A stretch of 64,000 nt of DNA from CAYRHJ01 sp964424105 (GTDB lineage: Bacteria > Planctomycetota > Phycisphaerae > UBA1845): contig CAYRHJ010000038.1 in assembly GCA_964424105.1 (NCBI GenBank), positions 92,604-156,603 on the forward strand, read 5' to 3'. Below the pieces are notes generated by a model that saw nothing but the letters and a program-made list of their open reading frames with translations, was not told the DNA's origin and searched no databases. Positions 38,089 through 45,896 of this stretch are shown piece by piece (within the stretch, counting starts at the first letter, position 1; each line of letters begins with the position of its first letter). The position numbers and the translations under genes were made by a program.

Positions 38089-39084
38089 CTATTTTCCGGA
38101 GCTGGAGTTTCCAATCACCCGGGGCGCTACCGCCTCCAAAGCCGGCGGGCTTGCCGTGGGTGAATTCGATTCGTTGAACAGGTCGATCGGGGGCGACGAC
38201 TGATCGAAAATGAACGTCGTGTTTTCGGAGAACGCAATTTCCAACGTGCGAATCTTGTCCAGAAAGATGCGCAGCTCGGGATACTCCTCGAATTGAGAAT
38301 AAAGCTTGCTGACGATCCGCTCGCCCTCGTTGCGGATCTCGTCGGCCTTGCGCTTCGCCACCGCCATGATCCGCTCCCGCGCTTCGTGCGCCGACGCCAC
38401 AATCTGCTCCGCCTCAGCCCGGCCCTCCGCCTCGTAATTGTCGGCCTTGATCTGCTCATTCTTCTTCATGGCGTCAAACACCGCCTCGGTCACCGATTGC
38501 GGAAGCGTCAGTTTGGTGATACCGAAGAACGAAATATCCACGCCGTATTGCTGTCGCCACAATTCCCGCAGATTCGACCCGGTCTGCGAGACCGCCACGT
38601 CGTCCGATTCACGCACCCGACCGATCATTTCTTGCTCGATCTCGTCAAGCCGGCGCTCCTTCGGGTCCGTCGAAACGAAATGGGAAAAGTCGTACTGCCC
38701 GATCACCGCCTTCTTTTGCGACCGAATCGCATTCCGCAGATGTCGCTCGCCGTCCTCCAGTTGTGGAAAGCTGAGATGAAACTTGTACGGATCCTGAATC
38801 GTCCAGAACGTTGACGTCGTCACGATCACGTTCTTGCTGTCCGCCGTGTAGGTCTCCTCCGTCCGATCCTCCAGCACCCGAATCCGCTTGTCGAACTTGA
38901 CCACGTTTTGAATAGGCCAAGGCCACTTGAAATACAGCCCCGGCTCGGTATCCGGGGACGCTGCCGGCTCGCCGAACGTCTCCCGGATGGCGACTTCGGT
39001 AAACCGCACCTGATACGTACACATGTAAAATCCGACGATAATCACCACCACGCCGGCTGCGAGTAAGGTGGGAAGGTTTCGCAC
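38089..39084 (-). CDS. SPFH/band-7 protein, HflC-like
   Basis: A 331-residue protein with one transmembrane helix (about 8-24), an SPFH domain (VRFTEVAIRETFGEP, PGLYFKWPWPIQNV) and an Ala/Glu/Arg-rich coiled coil (EAEGRAEAEQIVASAHEARERI) as in HflC. GTG 39084 is supported by AGGAGA 6 bases upstream. The genes on both sides are HflK-like, so it is the probable HflC partner of one or both. Confidence 0.9.
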   Translation of the reverse strand: MRNLPTLLAAGVVVIIVGFYMCTYQVRFTEVAIRETFGEPAASPDTEPGLYFKWPWPIQNVVKFDKRIRVLEDRTEETYTADSKNVIVTTSTFWTIQDPYKFHLSFPQLEDGERHLRNAIRSQKKAVIGQYDFSHFVSTDPKERRLDEIEQEMIGRVRESDDVAVSQTGSNLRELWRQQYGVDISFFGITKLTLPQSVTEAVFDAMKKNEQIKADNYEAEGRAEAEQIVASAHEARERIMAVAKRKADEIRNEGERIVSKLYSQFEEYPELRIFLDKIRTLEIAFSENTTFIFDQSSPPIDLFNESNSPTASPPALEAVAPRVIGNSSSGK

Positions 39085-39104
39085 GATGGGTCTCCTCGAT
39101 CCGG

Positions 39105-41300
39105 TTAGGGCGCGTTCGCCGATGTATCCAAATCCAAAGTCGATCGTTTCTCAGTCTCGTATTCAATAATCAAGTCGCCCGCTCCGCCCGTTCCCGTAAA
39201 GACGAACTTCCGCATCGCCGGCAGACGCGACTTGAGCAATTCCAGATACCGCCGCAACGGGTAAAGCCGCGGCGCCGCACGATAGGCAACCAATTCATTC
39301 ACGAACGCCCGCGTCTTCGACTCCGCCGCGCTGATCGATGCCGATCGCTCCGTTCGCGCCGCCGAGATTTCACCCGCGACCGCACCGCTGGCCTGCGCTA
39401 GATTGATTTCAGAATCCCCGAACAACAACTGCTCCACCCGCAGCCCCGCCGCCTCCAACTCGGCCCCATGGGCCTTCTCCGGCTTGGAAGTCAACGCGTC
39501 CAGCTCTCGGATGGCCTGATCGAGCGCCCGGGCCCGTTCCAAACTGCCAGCCGTCAGCGTCAGGATCCGATTGGCTTCTCCGCGGGCGGACTCGATGGCC
39601 GCCGTCTTTTTGATCTCCGCCGCCACCACGTTTTGAAACGTCGTCGCCACGCTGCTCTCCGACGGCGGATGGGCCTCTTGCAAAGACACGAACAGAATCT
39701 CGATCCCCAGATTCAATTCGTCGTCACACCGCCGCTGAAGCCGGTCCCGCATCCCCTCGCCGAACGACTTCCGCTCCACGCCCATAAGCTCAACTATGCT
39801 CGTTCCGCTCACGTAGTCCGAAAGCTCCTGATAGGCGATCGTACGCAAAACGCTTTCCGGATCGGCAAATCGGTAGGCATAATCGAACAGACTCTTGATG
39901 CGGTAGTCGATTTCCACCGAGACCATCATCAAGCTCACCGCCACGCTCTTCGACCGGCGACCCGCACCGGGCAACTCCGACGTCTCCAACCCAAAACGGC
40001 TGCCCGACGGACTCGCCACCAGCATCGGCGTTTCGCTGACGTCATGCTCCTCGCCCCACAGCAGCGCAACGTCATGGTTGTGCTCAAGTTCGTGATCGTG
40101 ATCGTCATCTTCCTCATCATGGGCCTGGTCCGAAGCCTCTTCGCTGCCCACGATCATCGTTCGCAACACCGCCACCCGTTCCCGAACCACGCGATCGATC
40201 GGCCAAGGCCACTTGATATGCAATCCCGCCGCCAGCGTCGCCTCCGGTTCATGGACCAACCTGCCGAATCGCTCGACGTGGGCACGCTCGTCCACGTCCA
40301 CGATCGTCACGCTCGAAAGCAGAATCAACGCCACCGCCGTCAGCGTGACCAATGGAAAAACCGCCCGTTGAATCAGCTTGTAGAACCACGTGCTGCTGAC
40401 CTCAAATCCGAATTGATAGTTGATCGTCTGGGCGATCGAGCGCATCACCCCACCGGGCTGGCTGAACAACGCCAGCAAGCGGCTCTCAAATGCCGGATGA
40501 ACCGCCACCTCCGCGCGCCGCGGGCGATAGAAATCCAGTATGAAATTCACCAGAATTTCGATTCCCAGCAGCCCCATGCCCACGCGGATCACGTACACCG
40601 CCGCCGGTTCCGCCCAGACCTGCGTCGTCTCCCATTGGGCGAGTATCATCGCCACGACCACCACGGTCGCAGTCAGCGCATTGCCCAAAACATAACTGCC
40701 GCCCGCGCGCAACAACCGCCAAGACCGCTCCCGGGCCATTCCTATCACGTAACGCGAAAACGCAAAACAAAACACCGCCACCCCGCCCAACAACAGCATC
40801 ATGGCGAACGGCTCGGGAGAGCGTCGCCAAGTCGGCGACAATAGCATCGACGTCCCCTCCGCCGACTTCCACGTCAAAATCGCCCCGGCTACCGACAAGT
40901 GATAGGCCGCAACAATGAGCGTGACCCCCGGAACGAGAAACTTGTAGGTCCAATTCAACCGCCGGCGATGCAACAACATGGACTCATCGCCCACGTCGAA
41001 CATGTTCGTCGCCAATCCCGCTTCCTGGGCACGTCTCAATTGTTCAGTTTCTAAATCCTCCAACTTGCTCAGGTGGCTTTGCCGAAAAACCACCAAGACA
41101 ATCACCCAGATCGGGATGCCGCCCGCCAGATGAATAGCCACGTTCGTGACAGCGTCCGAGCCGAACGAAGGCCACATCCCCACAGCCAAAACGGATCCAA
41201 AAAGTATCGCCGAAACCAGCAGGCCGCTGAGACTGACAAGCTGCCCACGGCGATCCGACTGACCCTGTACGCTCGTTTCAGATGCTCTCATTCCTTCCAT
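39105..41300 (-). CDS. Large polytopic SPFH/HflK-like protein with His/Asp-rich loop
   Basis: A 731-residue protein. About six transmembrane helices lie in the first 255 residues (at roughly 22-42, 58-73, 120-140, 165-186, 207-221 and 235-255), and one at 313-331 enters the SPFH domain (VDVDERAHVERFGR, AGLHIKWPWPIDRV). Residues about 385-420 carry an acidic and His-rich insert (DEEDDDHDHELEHNHD) not expected in HflK and potentially metal binding. A helical Ala/Glu/Arg-rich region follows. Ordinary HflK has a single membrane anchor, so the multi-helix N-terminus is unusual. First gene of the minus-strand run. Confidence 0.87.
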   Translation of the reverse strand: MEGMRASETSVQGQSDRRGQLVSLSGLLVSAILFGSVLAVGMWPSFGSDAVTNVAIHLAGGIPIWVIVLVVFRQSHLSKLEDLETEQLRRAQEAGLATNMFDVGDESMLLHRRRLNWTYKFLVPGVTLIVAAYHLSVAGAILTWKSAEGTSMLLSPTWRRSPEPFAMMLLLGGVAVFCFAFSRYVIGMARERSWRLLRAGGSYVLGNALTATVVVVAMILAQWETTQVWAEPAAVYVIRVGMGLLGIEILVNFILDFYRPRRAEVAVHPAFESRLLALFSQPGGVMRSIAQTINYQFGFEVSSTWFYKLIQRAVFPLVTLTAVALILLSSVTIVDVDERAHVERFGRLVHEPEATLAAGLHIKWPWPIDRVVRERVAVLRTMIVGSEEASDQAHDEEDDDHDHELEHNHDVALLWGEEHDVSETPMLVASPSGSRFGLETSELPGAGRRSKSVAVSLMMVSVEIDYRIKSLFDYAYRFADPESVLRTIAYQELSDYVSGTSIVELMGVERKSFGEGMRDRLQRRCDDELNLGIEILFVSLQEAHPPSESSVATTFQNVVAAEIKKTAAIESARGEANRILTLTAGSLERARALDQAIRELDALTSKPEKAHGAELEAAGLRVEQLLFGDSEINLAQASGAVAGEISAARTERSASISAAESKTRAFVNELVAYRAAPRLYPLRRYLELLKSRLPAMRKFVFTGTGGAGDLIIEYETEKRSTLDLDTSANAP

Positions 41301-41487
41301 CCGAACATGTCAACAAATCGCGTGATTTCCGATTCTCGCGAACCCCCGCAACTCTCGCCGCGTCGTATTCAACGGACCCGGTTGTCCGCCGGGCCGCCGA
41401 GCCTACAATACCCTCCGGGTCTTGCCAAGGGCATCCGTCTCCAAGACTTGCGTTAGTCATTGAAACGAAAGAACTTAAGAACCTATT

Positions 41488-42456
41488 ATGCTCGACCGAT
41501 TGATCAGCATCGCCTCGAACACTTTTGTCGAGACCATTCGCCAACCCCTCTTCGGGGTTCTCCTCGTCGTCATCGCCCTGCTTCTAGTCATGAATATCTT
41601 TCTAGCCGGTTTCACCCTCGACGACGACGACAAGCTCCTCATGGACCTTGGTCTTTCTACGATGCTCCTGGGCGGTTTGTTCTTGTCCGCATTCTCCGCC
41701 ACCGGCGTCCTCACACGGGAAATCGAAAACAAGACCGTCCTGACCATCATCAGCAAGCCCATCACCAGGCCCGTTTTCCTCGCTGGAAAGTACCTGGGGC
41801 TGTTCGCCGCCCAATTGGTCGGATACTACCTCTCATTCCTGATCTTCCTCCTCTGCATGCACCATCGTGTGTTGCAAACTACCGCCGATCCCTGGGATTG
41901 GCCGGCCATTCTGTTCGGTGGCGGATCAGCCATCGCCGGTATATTCATCGCAGCGGCCTTGAACTATTTCTACGGCAAGGAATTTATTTCGACTTGCATA
42001 GCCGTAGTCTTGCCGCTCTTGACCGTAGGAACCGTGGTCACCGGCTTCTTCGATCGTGAATTCAACCCGGCTTCATTCGGTGCGGCGTTCGGAAGTGGAC
42101 AAATCATCGTCGCCGCCTATTTGATTCTACTGGCCATCAGCGTGATCGCCTCGATCGCGTTGGCTGCCTCGACGCGACTGGGCCAGCTCATGACCCTGAT
42201 GGCCTGCACCTTCGCGTTGATTCTGGGTCTGTTGAGTGACTGGGTGTTCGGACAACACCAGAACGAGTCCTACGCCGCGTCCGTCATCTACCACATCGTT
42301 CCCAACTTCAACTACTTCTGGGTCGTCGATGCCGTCACGTCGAACATCCAAGTGCCATTGACTTACGTCGTGTACTGCACGGGATATGCATTCCTGTGGG
42401 TCGTGGCCATCCTCATGGTGGGCGTCGCACTGTTTCAACGCCGCGAAGTCGGATAA
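41488..42456 (+). CDS. ABC-2 type transporter permease
   Basis: A 322-residue protein with six predicted membrane helices and the E-N-K-T-V-L-T-I-I-S-K-P-I-T-R loop after the second helix that marks ABC-2 permeases; the same loop appears in the 34146 permease. No ATPase accompanies it on this strand. The likely ATPase is the one in the divergent run (35521-36705), giving a heteromeric exporter. The gene starts 187 bases from the divergent SPFH gene, so a shared regulatory region is probable. Confidence 0.88.
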   Translation: MLDRLISIASNTFVETIRQPLFGVLLVVIALLLVMNIFLAGFTLDDDDKLLMDLGLSTMLLGGLFLSAFSATGVLTREIENKTVLTIISKPITRPVFLAGKYLGLFAAQLVGYYLSFLIFLLCMHHRVLQTTADPWDWPAILFGGGSAIAGIFIAAALNYFYGKEFISTCIAVVLPLLTVGTVVTGFFDREFNPASFGAAFGSGQIIVAAYLILLAISVIASIALAASTRLGQLMTLMACTFALILGLLSDWVFGQHQNESYAASVIYHIVPNFNYFWVVDAVTSNIQVPLTYVVYCTGYAFLWVVAILMVGVALFQRREVG

Positions 42457-42500
42457 GACCGGCGATCCGCCCCCGCCTCTTAGCACGCCTAACGATTTCA

Positions 42501-42668
42501 GAGCCGCGACTAACATTATCAGAGCCGCAACCAAGTCATTTACGAGCCGCGAGCGCAAAGCGAGCGGTCTTTCCGACCCCCGACCGCGACTTTCCGAGCC
42601 GCGAGCGCGAAGCGAGCGGTCTTCTCTTTCAACAATTACAGAGCCGCGAGCGCGAAGCGAGCGGTCTT
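42501..42668 (+). repeat. GAGCCGCGAGCG repeat cluster
   Basis: Three near-identical 28-base units reading GAGCCGCGAGCGC(A/G)AAGCGA then GCGGTCTT occur at 42544-42571, 42596-42623 and 42641-42668. Two truncated units (GAGCCGCGAC, GAGCCGCAAC) begin at 42501 and 42522. Unit starts are 21, 22, 52 and 45 bases apart, so this is not a CRISPR array. The unit is imperfectly palindromic (CCGC/GCGG). It looks like a dispersed genomic repeat family. Confidence 0.8.
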
Positions 42669-42680
42669 CTGCATGGGTGG

Positions 42681-42753
42681 CCCACCTCCGTTGGAGGTGG
42701 GGGAGCCGATGATTATCGCAGGTGCCCCATCCATCGCGCAGCGATGGGTGGGG
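42681..42753 (+). repeat. Two adjacent strong hairpins
   Basis: CCCACCTCC (42681-42689) pairs perfectly with GGAGGTGGG (42693-42701) over a 3-base loop. CCCCATCCATCGC (42725-42737) pairs with GCGATGGGTGGGG (42741-42753) with one mismatch. Neither is followed by a T-tract, so they are not classical terminators. They may stabilise the mRNA end of the upstream permease gene or be repeat debris. Confidence 0.6.
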
Positions 42754-43190
42754 TCCCGATGATCGGCGTTCGGAGGATTTCGAACTCGCAACTTCGTAGT
42801 TCGTAGCGCCGGTCTTCACCCGCTTTTTAATACTACATCGCTATGAAGCTTTGCAGCGCCACCCGATGAACGAGTCCTCCTGGGATTCATGACTCGTCCA
42901 TCGCCCCGGAAGGGGCAACGGATCGTAGCCACCACAAACCGAACGACCCGACACGGATTAGCGTGGTGGCGTACGTCGTGTTGCGCCAAACCAACGGACG
43001 CCGGGGCGGTTTCCGCGGGCCTTGCCCATGGCGTCGCCGCTACGGTCCGCAACACGGATCATCGTCGCTGAAAGCATTCAGAACCGCAAACAAATCCTTA
43101 TGGGTTGATCGTTGCATTGCCGGCGCACGGATGGATGTCCACACGCTCCATGGAGCAAGAATGCTTACAGACCTCGGACCGGCCATTCCT

Positions 43191-43745
43191 TCATTCCCGC
43201 CCGGTTCCCGCAACGTGCTCGTTCGACTCGAGCTGCTCTAATTCGCGTTCGGCGAGCTTTACAGTCCACTGGCCAGCTAAATCCATAAAGAGCGTTACTT
43301 CCGGGCCGGTGTTCGCCTCTCCCAATCGCTTCACACTCGTGAGAATTCTCACAGCCGCCGCGCGATCCCCTTGAGCAATCGCTGATTTGGCCCGTCCCTC
43401 CACGTCGCGAACGAATTGGCGAAGCTCCTTTATGGTCGCGGACAATTTCTCCTGTAACTGGTCACGTTCGGCCTCGGGCAGTGATATGAAATGTTGCTCC
43501 GAGAATTCGAAGGGGCGTAAGCTTGCGACAGACGCTGGGTCATCTACGTTAATGCCCAGAAACTCGTCAATGGCCTGTTCCCTGCCCCCGGTCGACCACT
43601 GCTGTAAAATGGAATTGATGTGGATCTCGGAACTTGAGGCTCGGAATGAAGCCGTCCCCTTCAGGTAGAAAAAAGATCCGAAACCCACAAGCAGAAGGGC
43701 AACACTCCACAACGCAATGTTGGTGACGTTACGTCTGGGTCCCAA
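43191..43745 (-). CDS. Hypothetical membrane-anchored protein
   Basis: A 184-residue protein with one N-terminal transmembrane helix (about 10-27) and a helical, charged exterior part (EAERDQLQEKLSATIKELRQFVRDVEGRAKSAIAQGDRAAAVRIL). Family not recognised. The start is TTG 43745 with GGTGAG just upstream; weak. It lies 57 bases after the 43803 gene on the same strand and is probably part of its operon. Confidence 0.65.
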   Translation of the reverse strand: MGPRRNVTNIALWSVALLLVGFGSFFYLKGTASFRASSSEIHINSILQQWSTGGREQAIDEFLGINVDDPASVASLRPFEFSEQHFISLPEAERDQLQEKLSATIKELRQFVRDVEGRAKSAIAQGDRAAAVRILTSVKRLGEANTGPEVTLFMDLAGQWTVKLAERELEQLESNEHVAGTGRE

Positions 43746-43802
43746 TGTTACTCACCGATTTGCGTGATGCACCCGGGGTACGCCCATCAGCCGCGGATGG
43801 GC

Positions 43803-44834
43803 CTACGGCTTGTCGGATACGAATTGCTCTCCATCATCATTCCAAACGCGGTCAACGCCTACCGTGCTCAGCGCGAACGACTCTCGAGCGACGGGGGCAT
43901 TCAACGAAAACCGGGTGATAATGTACGATAACATGGCGACCTCAGCCCCACCCTCATCGAACGCACGCAGCACCATGTGCTGTGGCCAAAATGTTGGACC
44001 ATCGTCGGTACCCACCTCAAGGTAATGCGAAAATTCCGTTGACGTCAAAATCCCGTCATCGGTCACGCGGTCAATCCGTAGCGGCTTGTTACGAGCACCC
44101 GGAGCCGTAAAGACGTGATGCACGTATTCCCGCCCCTCATAGGTTCCACCGGGAAACTCAGCCCGCTCCAATCGTCGCCCCTCTTCTGCAACCTCGATCC
44201 AAACGACATTCCAGAACTCATCCGCCGTCTGGTCCATGATGACGTCTTTGAGACGCAGTCGAGTCGCGTAGTTTTCGTCGCTCTCGGGATATCGGAACTG
44301 GATGAGTTCCAGCACGGGATTGGGCAACGTCATCAGCAGCGTCGCGTTGTCCTGGGCGGAATAGGTGAGAAGCCTGCCGCCGGGATGCAACATTTGAAAG
44401 TGCTGACCATCGTAGGCAAATTGTGTGTCCATTCCGGGGTACCCGGACGGGTCCATGAAAGAGACGATTTTATACGCATCACCCGCGGCGGAGTATTCCA
44501 TTCGGCCTTGGATCGGTACGCCGACCGCTATCTCCCGGGGCTTCGGCGCCTGACGGGCATCCGGGTCGATCCAGACAGGGTCAGGATCGCAGGGGCAAAA
44601 TGCGATGCTCGATGAGGCCTCAACCAATGCTTCAAATTGCAGCGAAGAAATCGATTGGAATTGGGCTAAAAGGTCCCGCAGGTCCGGCGTCCGGATGTCG
44701 GGATCGATCGATGCGTCAGGACTAAGCCGTCGTTGCATCTGAGCCGATGCGATGCCCCAAACGCATGCGCAAACCACCATCGTTACCAACCACCCTGCCC
44801 GTCGACGACAAGCCTTGATGATCAGCGCCGCCAT
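43803..44834 (-). CDS. Exported hypothetical protein, possibly LolA/RseB-like
   Basis: A 343-residue protein with a signal peptide ending near residue 31 (WGIASA). The body alternates beta-strands and turns and includes segments such as DAYKIVSFMDPSG, FAYDGQHFQMLHPGGRLLTYS and GRMEYSAAG. This is reminiscent of the curved beta-sheet of LolA/RseB-type lipid carriers, but no motif proves it. A CPCD pair at about residue 80 may form a disulfide. ATG 44834 has AAAGGAT upstream. It follows the small Cys-rich gene by 25 bases. Confidence 0.72.
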   Translation of the reverse strand: MAALIIKACRRRAGWLVTMVVCACVWGIASAQMQRRLSPDASIDPDIRTPDLRDLLAQFQSISSLQFEALVEASSSIAFCPCDPDPVWIDPDARQAPKPREIAVGVPIQGRMEYSAAGDAYKIVSFMDPSGYPGMDTQFAYDGQHFQMLHPGGRLLTYSAQDNATLLMTLPNPVLELIQFRYPESDENYATRLRLKDVIMDQTADEFWNVVWIEVAEEGRRLERAEFPGGTYEGREYVHHVFTAPGARNKPLRIDRVTDDGILTSTEFSHYLEVGTDDGPTFWPQHMVLRAFDEGGAEVAMLSYIITRFSLNAPVARESFALSTVGVDRVWNDDGEQFVSDKP

Positions 44835-44859
44835 TTTTGTATCCTTTCAGCGGAATGCG

Positions 44860-45192
44860 CTATGGACAAAAACCCGAGGCCAACGGGGGACCATAGGCAC
44901 ATCGAAAAAAGATCCAGCATTTTCTTGTGCCGCAGTCCCCTCCGGCAGTTTCCAAATCCCCCTGTGTGCTCGTGTTGAGCGAGGGAAGGGATGTCGGCAC
45001 TTTGACACAATTGGTACCCCCGCAAGGGCCTTCGTCGTAACACTGTCCCAGCGTGGTCACGGTTGTGATTGAAGCGAATCGGACTCCTGAGACCCAAGGG
45101 GTCGAAGTGCGGGCGACGTCGGCATTGATGCACACGAGAAAAACGGAAAGGACAAAAACATCGCAGACAAGGTAAGCCGGCACTCGATTCAC
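44860..45192 (-). CDS. Small cysteine-rich exported protein
   Basis: A 110-residue protein. GTG 45192 is supported by AAAGGAGGAG 7 bases upstream, one of the best ribosome-binding sites in the window. The N-terminus MNRVPAYLVCDVFVLSVFLV then INADVA is a clean signal peptide. The mature part has eight cysteines: one after TTLGQ, then DEGPC, GGTNC, GGDC, TRKC and FFRC, with a final FC-P end. Pairing would give several disulfides. I do not recognise it. It heads an apparent operon with the 43803 and 43191 genes, all exported or membrane-bound. Confidence 0.68.
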   Translation of the reverse strand: MNRVPAYLVCDVFVLSVFLVCINADVARTSTPWVSGVRFASITTVTTLGQCYDEGPCGGTNCVKVPTSLPSLNTSTQGDLETAGGDCGTRKCWIFFRCAYGPPLASGFCP

Positions 45193-45896
45193 CGTTCGGC
45201 TCCTCCTTTTGTCGCCGAGCGAACGTGACATCATGCGTCCCAAGACATCGATGTTTATGAAATGTCTAGACACGCCCCAGCACGATATTATCGACACGCT
45301 GTTCAGCTTTATGTTGCCGTTCTTAAGCCTCCCGCCTGCGACCTGTCATCCGGTAGTCCGATGTGTACGGGTAGCTAACCACATGTACGCAGCATGTCAA
45401 GTAAAATATCTAAATTATAAGCAAATATCGTTGATGGCGGTCTGAAAAAAGGCAGTGGAGCATCGGTGCCATTATTTGGCACCGAAACGGACCACGCGGG
45501 CAGAGCTGTACGCCGGATGGACGTGAATGCCCTAGCGGGGTCGGCTGCGCCGACAATGCATGGGATCCCTGCTAAACACTCGGCCCACGACGGGTCAATC
45601 ATATTCACGTTGACGATTCCCCACCCGACCGAAAAAAACGTCATCCCATTGCCCACTTGACGCTTGAAATGGGACTCGCAGAACCATCCGATCCGGCTCA
45701 CCGATCTATCTTATCTTGACGATGTCAGTCGGACGGTCGGAGATCAAATGCCATACCCGGACGTTGCAGGTGATCGAACGGTTGGGCCAGAAGACAGCCA
45801 CTGCGGATCGTGTTCTCTTCCGGGCCGGGAAATCGAGTCTTCCTGCACATGATTGACTCGGCAACGATCGCAATCAGTTTCTATGGAGAGCAACGC
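45193..45896. other. Intergenic region upstream of the subtilase
   Basis: About 700 bases between divergent genes. No credible gene. 45375-45435 is AT-rich. An inverted repeat CGGTGCC/GGCACCG with an ATTATTT loop lies at 45464-45484; it has no T-tract and its role is unclear. Confidence 0.55.

Larger units (their letters stand above)
42457..43190. other. Repeat-rich intergenic region
   Basis: About 730 bases with no credible gene. It holds a family of GAGCCGC repeats (42501-42668), two strong hairpins (42681-42753) and otherwise unassigned sequence. Listed separately where structured. Confidence 0.7.

Noticed and set aside
39468..40844. 458-residue plus-strand reading frame opposite the SPFH gene
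   Set aside because: It is the antisense shadow of a clear SPFH coding region, with Arg/His-rich composition and no domains.
42501..42668. CRISPR array
   Set aside because: Units start 21, 22, 52 and 45 bases apart and two are truncated; no regular spacers and no cas genes nearby.
42760..42830. tRNA-like segment on the minus strand (GAGTTCGAAATCC)
   Set aside because: The putative T-stem does not pair and no acceptor or anticodon arm can be built.
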